A stretch of 64,000 nucleotides of DNA. It comes from Streptomyces sp. NBC_00708 (GTDB taxonomy: Bacteria; Actinomycetota; Actinomycetes; Streptomycetales; Streptomycetaceae). The stretch is taken from positions 1,922,001-1,986,000 of the forward strand of contig CP108997.1 of assembly GCA_036226585.1 (NCBI GenBank), given 5' to 3'. Position numbers and translations under genes: made by a program. The notes beneath the pieces are model-generated. The model was not told where the DNA came from. It saw only the letters and a list, made by a program, of their open reading frames with translations, and made no database searches. This document shows positions 7,521 through 15,712 of this stretch, in pieces. Every line of letters starts with the position of its first letter. The stretch's first letter is position 1.

Positions 7521-8933
7521 TCAGGAAGAGGCGTCCGGCGTCGCCCGGTTGCGGCGTACGAGCACCAGCACGGTGACCGCGGCCGCGGCGAGCAGTCCGG
7601 CGCCGCCGAGGGTCAGGTAGAGCCCGGCCCGGGAGTCGTCGTCCTTCTCGGCCGCCGTGGGGACCGTGGCCGCCTTCGCCGTCGGGCTCCCGGCCGGCTC
7701 GGGCGAGGCGGAGGCGTCGCTGCCCAGGTCGGGCAGGGCGGGGAGCTTCGCCTTCGCCTCGGTGGCCACGGCGAGCGTGACCGGGTCCATGGCGGTGCCC
7801 GCCTTGTAGAGCGAGCCGAAGACCTTCGCGCCGTCGGCGGTCAGCGTGGCCGGGGCCTCGGTGAGGACAGCGAGGCCGTTCTCCGGCGCGAAGTCCTTGG
7901 CGGTGAAGGTGACGAGCGGCACGGACGTGGTGGCCTTGCCGTCGCTCAGGACGTCGGCGCGGAGCGTGCCGCTGCCGGCCTTCACGGCCACCGCGACCCG
8001 GGACAGCTTCAGGTCGAGGCCATCGGCCGCGGTGAAGCGGACGCTGCCCGTGAAGGTCGCCGCGAGCGTCTTCTTCTCCGGGTCGTACGTGCCCTTCCCC
8101 TTCGGGAAGCGGAAGAGCGCGCCGCCGTCCTGGGCGCCGTCGGCGAGGGTCCACTTGCCCTGGCCGATCGAGCCGGTGACGTACTCGCGGAAGGTCCGGC
8201 GCACGCCCCAGTCGACGGCGGCGTCCTCGAAGCGGCCGGCCGCGGTCTTCTTCTTCGGCTCGGTGCTCTTGTCCGGCTTCGCCGGGGACTTGGAGGGCTG
8301 CGCGGCCGGGCCCGTGGTGTCGACGGAGAGGCTGACCGGGTCCAGGGGCGTACCGGCGGTGTAGTAGCCGGCGAAGGACTTGGCGCCCTGCGAGGTGAGC
8401 GTGGCCGGGATGTTGGTCAGGGCGACGGGTGTGGTACCGCCCCGCATGTCGATCCCGGACAGGCCGAGCGTGGCCAGCGGGACCTGGGCGGCGGTGGTGA
8501 CGCGTCCGCTGCCCCGCTCCTTGCTGGTCATGTCCGCGTACAGAGTGCCGCTGCCGCCCTGGATGCGGACGGTGGGGCGGCTGATGGTGAGGTCCAGTTC
8601 GTAGGAGCCGTCGGACTTCTTGTGGCCGGTGAAGCGGACGCCGCCCGAGAAGCCGGCCCGGAAGGCACCGCTCGCCGGGTCGTAGGAACCGGTCGCCGAG
8701 TGGAAGCGGAACTGGCTGCCGCCGACCGTGGCGGCGCCGCCGGTCAGCCCCCAACTCCCCTGGGCGATCGGGCCGGTGACGTAACTCTGGAACGAGGACT
8801 TGATGCCCCAGTCGAGCCGTCCGCCCTGCACCGTGCGGCTCGCCGCTTGCGCGGCGGTGGCCGGGAGCAGTGCGCCCAGCAGGACCGCGAGAAGCGCGAC
8901 GGCGAGTGCGCGGGCAGGTCTGAACGGTGGCAT
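7521..8933 (-). CDS. htaA: Membrane-anchored haem-binding protein with two HtaA domains
   Basis: A 470-aa exported protein. A signal peptide ends near TAAQAAS (about residue 31). Two HtaA domains (about 38-205, LDWGIKSSFQSYV; about 238-395, VDWGVRRTFREYV) carry the repeated [LV]DWGxxxxFxxYV entry motif. A Ser/Pro/Ala stalk leads to one transmembrane helix (GLYLTLGGAGLLAAAAVTVL) and a short basic tail RRNRATPDASS. No LAxTG motif precedes the helix, so it should stay membrane-anchored, unlike its neighbour. It is first in the minus-strand unit and divergent from hmuT across an iron box. Its role is relay of haem between the wall-anchored HtaA and the importer, by analogy with Corynebacterium HtaA. 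Confidence 0.9.
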   Translation of the reverse strand: MPPFRPARALAVALLAVLLGALLPATAAQAASRTVQGGRLDWGIKSSFQSYVTGPIAQGSWGLTGGAATVGGSQFRFHSATGSYDPASGAFRAGFSGGVRFTGHKKSDGSYELDLTISRPTVRIQGGSGTLYADMTSKERGSGRVTTAAQVPLATLGLSGIDMRGGTTPVALTNIPATLTSQGAKSFAGYYTAGTPLDPVSLSVDTTGPAAQPSKSPAKPDKSTEPKKKTAAGRFEDAAVDWGVRRTFREYVTGSIGQGKWTLADGAQDGGALFRFPKGKGTYDPEKKTLAATFTGSVRFTAADGLDLKLSRVAVAVKAGSGTLRADVLSDGKATTSVPLVTFTAKDFAPENGLAVLTEAPATLTADGAKVFGSLYKAGTAMDPVTLAVATEAKAKLPALPDLGSDASASPEPAGSPTAKAATVPTAAEKDDDSRAGLYLTLGGAGLLAAAAVTVLVLVRRNRATPDASS

Positions 8934-8957
8934 GGAACCCCTCCGAGGTCTGGAAAC

Positions 8958-8976
8958 TCAGGTAAGGCTAACCTAA
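8958..8976. promoter_or_regulatory. Iron box in the htaA/hmuT divergent promoter
   Basis: TCAGGTAAGGCTAACCTAA matches the 19-bp Streptomyces iron-box consensus TTAGGTTAGGCTAACCTAA at 17 positions. It lies 25 bp upstream of the minus-strand htaA start and about 100 bp upstream of hmuT, so one bound DmdR/IdeR-type repressor could control both transcription units. Confidence 0.9.
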
Positions 8977-9079
8977 GATATACACATCCTGTGCCGGTAC
9001 CCCCTTCCGCCACATTCCTCGCAGATCACCATCAACTGCTCGCCGTAGTACGAGCGCAGAACGACAGGACGGTGCACCC

Positions 9080-10159
9080 GTGCGCTACACGCAGGACTTC
9101 GCCCCACCGGGCCCGGCCGTCCGGCGGCCCCGGCGCGGGCGCACCGGCGTCCTGGCCAGCGCCCTCGCCCTGGCCTCCGCCGTACTCCTGTCCGGCTGCG
9201 GCGGTACGGACGCGCCCGCGTCGAAGTCCGCCGCCACCGGGGCCTCCTCGGCGGCTGACGCGGACCGGATAGAACCGCTGACCGGCACCGCCGCGCCGAA
9301 GCTCCCGGTCACCGTGGACTCGGCGGACGGCAAGCGGACCACCATCACCTCGGCGGACCGGATCGTGCCGCTCACCGGCAGCCTGAGCGAGATCGTGTTC
9401 ACGCTGGGTCTCGGCAAGCAGGTCGTGGCCCGCGACATCACCGCCACCTTCGAACAGGCCGGGAAGCTGCCCGTGGTGACCCGCGCCCACGACGTGTCGG
9501 CGGAGAGCGTGCTGTCCCTGAAGCCCACCGTGGTCCTCGCGGACACCACGACCGGTCCGGCCGAGGCGATCGACCAGATCCGCGACGCCGGGATTCCGCT
9601 CGTGGTCGTCGAACCCGCCAGGGAACTGGCCGACGTGGGCCGCCGGATCGACACGGTGGCCGGTGCGCTCGGCGTACCGGAGGCCGGCCGGACGCTGAAG
9701 AAGCGCACCCAGGACCGCATCGACGCCGTGCGCGCGTCCGTGCCCGCACCGGCCGAGGGGAGCGGGAAGCCGCGCGTGGCCTTCCTGTACCTGCGGGGAT
9801 CCGCGTCCGTCTATCTGCTGGGCGGCCGGGACTCCGGGGCGAGTTCGCTGCTGGAGGCGGCGGGGGCGGTGGACGCCGGCAAGGCGTCCGGGCTGAAGAA
9901 GGACTTCACCGCGATCACCAGCGAGGCCCTGGCCAAGGCCGCGCCCGACGCGATCCTCGTCATGACGAAGGGTTTGGAGTCGGTCGGCGGGACCGACGGT
10001 CTGGTGAAGATTCCCGGCGTCGCGGAGACCCCGGCCGGGATGGACCGCCGGATCGTCTCCATCGACGACGGGGTGCTGCTGAACTACGGCCCGCGCACCG
10101 ACCGCGTACTGAGCGAACTGGTCGCCCAGCTCTACCCGGAGAGCGGTGCGGGCAAGTGA
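9080..10159 (+). CDS. hmuT: Haem ABC transporter substrate-binding lipoprotein
   Basis: A 359-aa class III (FecB/BtuF-type) binding protein. An Arg-rich N-terminus and hydrophobic helix end in the lipobox LLSGC, lipidated at C40. The mature part has the periplasmic-binding-protein-2 motif ADRIVPLTGSLSEIVFTLGLG and VVARDITATF, characteristic of haemin-binding HmuT proteins. It would receive haem from the two HtaA proteins on the outer face of the membrane and deliver it to HmuUV. It is the first gene of an operon overlapping hmuU by 4 nt (GTGA), under the shared iron box at 8958-8976. Confidence 0.92.
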   Translation: MRYTQDFAPPGPAVRRPRRGRTGVLASALALASAVLLSGCGGTDAPASKSAATGASSAADADRIEPLTGTAAPKLPVTVDSADGKRTTITSADRIVPLTGSLSEIVFTLGLGKQVVARDITATFEQAGKLPVVTRAHDVSAESVLSLKPTVVLADTTTGPAEAIDQIRDAGIPLVVVEPARELADVGRRIDTVAGALGVPEAGRTLKKRTQDRIDAVRASVPAPAEGSGKPRVAFLYLRGSASVYLLGGRDSGASSLLEAAGAVDAGKASGLKKDFTAITSEALAKAAPDAILVMTKGLESVGGTDGLVKIPGVAETPAGMDRRIVSIDDGVLLNYGPRTDRVLSELVAQLYPESGAGK

Positions 10160-11253
10160 CGGCTTCCTGCGAGGCTCCCACCAAGACTGCCGGACCCGGG
10201 GCTCCAGCGGCCCTGCCCCGGGCCCGGCGCTCCACCGCCGTCACCCTCACCGCCGGACTGACCGCCGCACTGGTCATCGGCTGCCTGCTGTCCGCCGGGC
10301 TCGGCGCGTACAGCATCCCGCTCGGTGACGTCCTCGCCTCCGTCCAGCACCGGACCGGGCTCGGCGGGCACGCCCTGGACCGGGTCGGCGAGAGCGTCCT
10401 GTGGAACGTACGGCTGCCGAGGGTCGTCCTCGCCCTCCTCGTCGGCGCCTCGCTCGGCTGCGCGGGCGCCCTGATGCAGGGCGTGTTCGGCAACCCGCTC
10501 GCGGAGCCCGGCGTCATCGGGATCTCGGCCGGCGCGGCGGTCGGCGCGGTCGCCTCGATCGCGCTCGGGCTGAGCTTCTTCGGCAACTGGACCATCACCG
10601 TCTGCGCGTTCGCCGCCGGGCTGCTGACCGTGCTCCTGGTGTACGCGCTGTCGCGGTCGGGCGGCCGGACCGAGGTGGTGACACTGATCCTCACCGGGAT
10701 CGCGGTCAACGCCTTCGCGGGCGCGCTGATCGGCCTGTTCATCTTCTTCGCGGACAACGCGCAGATCACCCAGATCACCTTCTGGCAGCTCGGCTCGCTG
10801 GCCCAGGCCACCTGGCCCAAGGTGCTCGCCGTCCTGCCCTGCGCGGCGCTGGGACTGCTGATCGCCCCGTTCTACGCACGCAGGCTGGACCTCCTCGCGC
10901 TCGGCGAGCGGCCCGCCCGGCACCTGGGCGTGGACGTGGAGCGGCTGCGGCTGGTGCTGGTGCTGGTCGTGGCGCTGCTGACGGCGGCGGCCGTGGCGGT
11001 CGCCGGGATCATCTCGTTCGTCGGGCTGCTCGTCCCCCATCTGCTGCGCATGGCGAACGGGCCCGGTCACCGCTTCCTGGTGCCCGGCAGCGCGCTCGGC
11101 GGCGCTCTGGTACTGGTCGCGGGCGATCTCGCGGCCCGGACCGTCGCGGACCCGGCGGAACTGCCACTCGGGGTGCTGACCGCGCTCTTCGGCAGCCCGT
11201 TCTTCTTCTGGCTGCTGCGCAGGACCCGTCGCAAGCAAGGTGGTTGGGCATGA
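10156..11253 (+). CDS. hmuU: Haem ABC transporter permease (FecCD family)
   Basis: A 365-aa permease with about ten transmembrane helices. Family motifs are RLPRVVLALLVGASLGCAGA, GNPLAEPGVIGISAGAAVG and the cytoplasmic coupling region GISFVGLLVPH-like IISFVGLLVPHLLRM. It begins with GTG inside the hmuT stop (GTGA overlap) and ends inside the hmuV ATG (ATGA overlap), so the three proteins are translationally coupled. It forms the membrane channel of the HmuTUV haem importer. Confidence 0.93.
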   Translation: MTASCEAPTKTAGPGAPAALPRARRSTAVTLTAGLTAALVIGCLLSAGLGAYSIPLGDVLASVQHRTGLGGHALDRVGESVLWNVRLPRVVLALLVGASLGCAGALMQGVFGNPLAEPGVIGISAGAAVGAVASIALGLSFFGNWTITVCAFAAGLLTVLLVYALSRSGGRTEVVTLILTGIAVNAFAGALIGLFIFFADNAQITQITFWQLGSLAQATWPKVLAVLPCAALGLLIAPFYARRLDLLALGERPARHLGVDVERLRLVLVLVVALLTAAAVAVAGIISFVGLLVPHLLRMANGPGHRFLVPGSALGGALVLVAGDLAARTVADPAELPLGVLTALFGSPFFFWLLRRTRRKQGGWA

Positions 11254-12089
11254 AGACCCTGCGGAACCTCTTCGCCCCGCACAGCCGGCAGCTGCCCGTG
11301 CCCGTCCCCGCCGGGGAGCCGGCCGCCGAGGTGAGCGAGCTGCGGGTGCGGCTCGGCGGGCGGCAGGTGCTGGACTCGATCGACCTGACGGCGTACGCGG
11401 GCGAGGTGCTGGCGCTCGTCGGCCCGAACGGGGCCGGCAAGTCCACACTGCTCGCCGCGCTCGCCGCCGACCTGCCGGCCGAGAGCGGTGCCGTACGCAT
11501 CGACGGGCGCCCGGTCACCGACTGGTCCGCGCCCGAACTGGCCCTGCGCCGGGCCGTCCTGCCGCAGTCGGCGGCCCTCGCCTTTCCGTTCCCGGTGGAG
11601 GACGTCGTACGGATGGGCCGGGCGCCCTGGGCCGGAACGGACCGGGCCGACGAGGACGATCCGGCGGTCGCCGCGGCGATGGCGGCCACCGAGGTCACCG
11701 AGTTCGCCGGGCGCCCCTTCTCCGCGCTGTCCGGCGGCGAGCGGGCGCGGGTGGCGCTGGCCCGGGTGCTGGCGCAGCGGGCCCCGCTGCTGCTGCTCGA
11801 CGAGCCGACGGCCGCGCTGGACCTGCGCCACCAGGAGCTGGTCCTGCGGATCTGCCGGGAGCGGGCGGCCGCCGGGGACGCGGTCGTGGTCGTCCTGCAC
11901 GACCTGGGTCTCGCCGCCGCGTACGCGGACCGGGCGGCCGTGCTGCACCAGGGGCGGATCGCGGTGGCGGGCCCGCCGGCCGAGGTGTTCTCGAGTGGCC
12001 TGCTCGGCAGGGTCTACCGGCAGCCGGTCGAGGTGTTCCCGCATCCGCGGACCGGGGTGCCGCTGGTGGTGCCCGAACGCACCGCCTGA
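11250..12089 (+). CDS. hmuV: Haem ABC transporter ATP-binding protein
   Basis: A 279-aa ATPase with Walker A GPNGAGKST (58-66), Q-loop LPQSAAL, signature LSGGERARVALARVL, Walker B LLLLDEPTAALD and switch histidine VVVLHDLGLA. The start is the ATG at 11250 overlapping the hmuU stop; the frame is open far upstream but that part is antisense-like noise within hmuU. It powers haem import. The short N-terminal 30 residues (MKTLRNLFAPHSRQL) precede the ABC domain. Confidence 0.94.
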   Translation: MKTLRNLFAPHSRQLPVPVPAGEPAAEVSELRVRLGGRQVLDSIDLTAYAGEVLALVGPNGAGKSTLLAALAADLPAESGAVRIDGRPVTDWSAPELALRRAVLPQSAALAFPFPVEDVVRMGRAPWAGTDRADEDDPAVAAAMAATEVTEFAGRPFSALSGGERARVALARVLAQRAPLLLLDEPTAALDLRHQELVLRICRERAAAGDAVVVVLHDLGLAAAYADRAAVLHQGRIAVAGPPAEVFSSGLLGRVYRQPVEVFPHPRTGVPLVVPERTA

Positions 12090-12221
12090 AGGTGTTTTAC
12101 CTGTGCTTTGCCTGTGCGGGGTTCGTCCATGGGTCGGCCGTGATCGCCCCGTTTCCGGTCCCGCGCAGTGAGAGCTGAATCACTGCACGGGTGGGTATCG
12201 CACTGGTAAGCCTCGGCTAAG

Positions 12222-12240
12222 TTAGGTCCGCCTCACCCAC
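12222..12240 (+). promoter_or_regulatory. Putative iron box upstream of efeO
   Basis: TTAGGTCCGCCTCACCCAC agrees with the consensus TTAGGTTAGGCTCACCTAA at 14 of 19 positions, with a perfect left half (TTAGGT) and CTCACC on the right. It lies 47 bp before the efeO start in a 198-bp gap, the only one upstream of the EfeOBU genes. Confidence 0.65.
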
Positions 12241-12287
12241 CTTTGTCCAACCCTTCGTCCTTCTCCTTCATCCCATGTGGAGCCACC

Positions 12288-13424
12288 ATGCGAGCCGTTC
12301 GTCTCTCCGTCGTCACCGCTGCCGCCACCGCGGCCGCTCTGACCGCCGTCACGGGCTGCGCCGAGAAGAGCGACGGCAAGGGAGAGGGGGCCGTCGAGGT
12401 CGTCGCCAAGGACGACTCCTGCGAGGTCTCGAAGACGAAGCTGCCGGCCGGGCACATCGAGCTGGCCGTGCAGAACAAGGGCTCCAAGGTCACCGAGGTC
12501 TACGTCCTCTTCCCGGACGACCGCATCGTCGCCGAGCGCGAGAACATCGGCCCCGGCACCAAGGCCACCATCACGGCCGAGATCAAGGCCGGTTCGTACG
12601 AGATCGCCTGCAAGCCCGGCATGAAGGGCCACGGCATCCGGCAGAAGATCGAGGTCAGCGGCGGCAAGGCGGCCAAGCGCAGCCCCGAGATGGACAAGGC
12701 CGTCGCCGCGTACCGCACCTATGTGCAGGCGCAGGCCGACGAGACGCTGCCGAAGGTCAAGGTCTTCACGGACGCCGTCGCCGCCGGTGACATCGAGGCC
12801 GCCAAGAAGGCGTACGCCGACTCCCGCATCGGCTGGGAGCGCACCGAGCCGGTCGCGGAGTCCTTCGGCGACATCGACCCGAAGGTCGACGTGCGGGCGG
12901 ACGGCCTGGAGGACGGCCAGAAGTGGACCGGCTGGCACCGCCTGGAGAAGGCGCTGTGGCAGGACAAGAAGCTGGGCACCGAGGAGAAGGCGCTCGCGCC
13001 GGCCCTGTACAAGGACCTGGCCGACTGGCAGAAGCGGGTCGGCACCGCCGAGATCACCCCGACCTCGATGGCCAACGGCGCCAAGGAACTCCTCGACGAG
13101 GTCGCCACCGGCAAGGTCACCGGTGAGGAGGAGCGCTACAGCCACACCGACCTGGTCGACTTCAAGGCCAACGTCGAGGGCGCCGAGCAGTCCTACAAGC
13201 TGCTGAAGCCGATCGCGTCGAAGAACGACTCCGCGCTCACCGCCACCCTGGACAAGCGGTTCGCGGAGCTGAACAAGCTGCTCGACAAGTACCGCAAGGA
13301 CACGTCCTCGTACGAGTTCACCTCCTACGAGAAGGTCGGCAAGGCGGACCGCAAGGAGCTGTCGGACGCGGTCAACGCGCTGGCCGAGCCGCTGTCCAAG
13401 CTCGCCGCCGCGGTCACGAAGTAA
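12288..13424 (+). CDS. efeO: Iron uptake lipoprotein EfeO (cupredoxin plus M75 domain)
   Basis: A 378-aa exported protein. A lipobox-like end to the signal peptide, TAVTGC, puts the lipidated cysteine at C24. An N-terminal cupredoxin-like EfeO domain (about 35-130) is followed by the M75 (imelysin-like) helical domain containing the metal-binding HxxE motif HRLEKALW starting at H217. EfeO binds iron outside the membrane and works with EfeB and EfeU. The ATG at 12288 gives a clean signal peptide; an upstream ATG adds 15 unlikely residues. First gene of the efeOBU operon. Confidence 0.93.
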   Translation: MRAVRLSVVTAAATAAALTAVTGCAEKSDGKGEGAVEVVAKDDSCEVSKTKLPAGHIELAVQNKGSKVTEVYVLFPDDRIVAERENIGPGTKATITAEIKAGSYEIACKPGMKGHGIRQKIEVSGGKAAKRSPEMDKAVAAYRTYVQAQADETLPKVKVFTDAVAAGDIEAAKKAYADSRIGWERTEPVAESFGDIDPKVDVRADGLEDGQKWTGWHRLEKALWQDKKLGTEEKALAPALYKDLADWQKRVGTAEITPTSMANGAKELLDEVATGKVTGEEERYSHTDLVDFKANVEGAEQSYKLLKPIASKNDSALTATLDKRFAELNKLLDKYRKDTSSYEFTSYEKVGKADRKELSDAVNALAEPLSKLAAAVTK

Positions 13425-13447
13425 CCGGCCGGAAAGAGGCTTCGGGC

Positions 13448-14713
13448 ATGACCGAGGAGACGGGCAAGGCAGCCGGCGACGGCAACGCGCCGTCGCGGCG
13501 GGCGCTGCTGGGCTGGGGCGGTGCCGGGCTCGCGCTCGGCGCCGCGGCGGCCGGTGTGGGCGTCGCCGCGGCGCGCTCCGACGACGGCGGCCGTCAGACG
13601 GCCGCGGACAGCGGCGCGGCGGTGCCCTTCCACGGCGCGCACCAGGCCGGTATCGCCACCCCCGTGCAGGACCGGCTGCACTTCGCCGCGTTCGACGTGA
13701 CGACGAAGGACCGGGCCGAACTGGTCGCGCTGCTCAAGGAGTGGACCCGGGCGGCCGAGCGGATGACCGCCGGGCACGCGGTCGGCGACGGCGCCTACGG
13801 GGGCCTGGCCGAGGCGCCGCCGGACGACACGGGCGAGGCGCTGGGCCTCAAGCCGTCCCGCCTCACGCTGACGATCGGCTTCGGGCCCTCGCTGTTCGCG
13901 AAGGACCGCTTCGGCCTGGAGTCCCGGCGCCCCGAGGCGCTCGTGGACCTGCCGAAGTTCCCCGGGGACAACCTCGACAGGTCCCGCAGCGGCGGCGACC
14001 TGTGCGTCCAGGCGTGCGCGGACGACCCGCAGGTCGCCGTGCACGCCATCCGCAACCTCGCCAGGATCGGCATGGGCCGCACCGCGATCCGCTGGTCCCA
14101 GCTGGGCTTCGGCAAGACGTCGTCGACCACGCCGGACGCCCAGACCCCGCGCAACATGCTCGGCTTCAAGGACGGCACCCGGAACATCTCCGGCACCGAC
14201 ACCGCCGCCCTCGACAAGCATGTGTGGGCCGGGGCGAAGGACGGGGCCGACTGGATGGCCGGCGGCTCGTACCTGGTCGCCCGGCGCATCCGGATGCACA
14301 TCGAGACCTGGGACCGCACCTCGCTCCAGGAGCAGGAGGACGTCTTCGGCCGCGACAAGGGCGAGGGCGCGCCGGTCGGCAAGTCGAAGGAGCGCGACGA
14401 GCCGTTCCTGAAGGCGATGCTGCCGACCGCGCATGTGCGCCTCGCCCACCCGGACAGCAACGACGGGGCGACGATCCTGCGCCGGGGCTACTCCTTCACG
14501 GACGGCACCGACGGCCTGGGCCGGCTCGACGCGGGGCTATTCTTCCTGGCCTATCAGCGCGACACCCGCAAGGCGTTCGTTCCCCTGCAACGACGCCTGG
14601 CGGCACACGACGCACTCAACGAGTACATCCAGCACGTGGGTTCGGCGCACTTCGCCGTCCCGCCGGGCGTCCGCGACACGGACGACTGGTGGGGCCGGGC
14701 GCTGTTCTCGTAA
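13448..14713 (+). CDS. efeB: EfeB, Tat-exported DyP-type haem peroxidase
   Basis: A 421-aa member of the dye-decolourising peroxidase family. It has a twin-arginine signal (SRRALLGWGG, residues 16-25, then a hydrophobic core), the DyP hallmark GFKDGTRN (239-246, with the catalytic Asp) and the proximal-histidine region VRLAHPDSN. In EfeUOB systems it oxidises ferrous iron or acts on haem outside the membrane to supply iron to EfeU. It starts 23 bp after efeO and is followed 30 bp later by efeU. Export in folded form by Tat fits with haem insertion in the cytoplasm. Confidence 0.93.
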   Translation: MTEETGKAAGDGNAPSRRALLGWGGAGLALGAAAAGVGVAAARSDDGGRQTAADSGAAVPFHGAHQAGIATPVQDRLHFAAFDVTTKDRAELVALLKEWTRAAERMTAGHAVGDGAYGGLAEAPPDDTGEALGLKPSRLTLTIGFGPSLFAKDRFGLESRRPEALVDLPKFPGDNLDRSRSGGDLCVQACADDPQVAVHAIRNLARIGMGRTAIRWSQLGFGKTSSTTPDAQTPRNMLGFKDGTRNISGTDTAALDKHVWAGAKDGADWMAGGSYLVARRIRMHIETWDRTSLQEQEDVFGRDKGEGAPVGKSKERDEPFLKAMLPTAHVRLAHPDSNDGATILRRGYSFTDGTDGLGRLDAGLFFLAYQRDTRKAFVPLQRRLAAHDALNEYIQHVGSAHFAVPPGVRDTDDWWGRALFS

Positions 14714-14743
14714 CGGGACTCGAAGCGGAAAGGGAACCGAGAC

Positions 14744-15712
14744 GTGTTCAGCAACTTCCTGATCGGCCTGCGTGAGGGCCTTGAGGCCAGCCTGGTCGTC
14801 TGCATCCTCATCGCGTATCTGGTGAAGACCGGCAACCGCGACAAGCTGCTGCCCATCTGGATCGGCGTGGCCATCGCGGTCGTCGTCAGCCTCGGCTTCG
14901 GTGCCGGGCTCGAATTCGGCTCGCAGGAGATGACGTTCAAGGCGCAGGAGGCGCTCGGCGGTTCGCTGTCGATCGTCTCGGTGGGCCTGGTGACGTGGAT
15001 GGTCTTCTGGATGCGGCGGACCGCGCGCCATCTGAAGGCCGAGCTGCACGGCAAGCTCGACGCGGCGCTCGCCATGGGCACCGGCGCGCTCGTCGCCACC
15101 GCGCTCCTCGCGGTCGGCCGGGAGGGCCTGGAGACCTCGCTGTTCGTGTGGCGGGCGGTGCACGCGGCGGACGACGGCTGGCACCCGATGATCGGCGCGG
15201 TGCTGGGCATCGCCACGGCCGTGGTGCTGGGCTGGCTGTTCTACCGGGGCGCGCTGAAGATCAACCTGGCGAAGTTCTTCACCTGGACCGGCGGGATGCT
15301 GGTGGTCGTCGCCGCCGGTGTGCTGGCGTACGGGGTGCACGACCTCCAGGAGGCGGAGTTCCTCGGCGGTCTGCAGAACCGGGCGTTCGACATCAGCTCC
15401 GCGATCCCGCCGGACAGCTGGTACGGCACCCTGCTGAAGGGCACGTTCAACTTCCAGCCGGACCCCACCGTCCTCCAGCTCACCGTCTGGGCGCTGTATC
15501 TGGTCCCCACCCTCGCGCTGTTCCTGTCCCCGGTAGGGTTCGGACGTCCAGTGGCGGCGGATCAGAAGGCGCGGAAAGCAACGGATGAGAAGTCTCAAGC
15601 CGGTGCGGCCGGTGACGGCACTCGCGGTGGCGACAGTGCTGGGCCTGACGGCGAGCGGGTGCGTGACGGTGCACGGCGAGCGGGCAGTCGTACCGGCGGC
15701 GACGAAGTCTGA
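14744..15712 (+). CDS. efeU: EfeU/FTR1-type iron permease
   Basis: A 322-aa membrane protein with about seven transmembrane segments. The two REGLE iron-translocation motifs of the FTR1 family are at residues 10-14 and 126-130. It starts with GTG after AAAGGGAACC. The transmembrane part ends near FLSPVGFGRPV (about residue 268). The remaining 54 residues are hydrophilic and low in complexity (Lys/Gly/Arg/Asp), and the last 128 nt of the gene overlap the next gene in another frame. The tail may therefore be shaped by the overlap and not by function. Confidence 0.92.
   Translation: MFSNFLIGLREGLEASLVVCILIAYLVKTGNRDKLLPIWIGVAIAVVVSLGFGAGLEFGSQEMTFKAQEALGGSLSIVSVGLVTWMVFWMRRTARHLKAELHGKLDAALAMGTGALVATALLAVGREGLETSLFVWRAVHAADDGWHPMIGAVLGIATAVVLGWLFYRGALKINLAKFFTWTGGMLVVVAAGVLAYGVHDLQEAEFLGGLQNRAFDISSAIPPDSWYGTLLKGTFNFQPDPTVLQLTVWALYLVPTLALFLSPVGFGRPVAADQKARKATDEKSQAGAAGDGTRGGDSAGPDGERVRDGARRAGSRTGGDEV

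Noticed and set aside
5847..9272. Long plus-strand open frame of 1141 codons
   Set aside because: It is the antisense of the two htaA genes; its Gly/Arg/Leu-rich low-complexity content is an artefact of high GC, and the minus-strand frames have signal peptides and domains.
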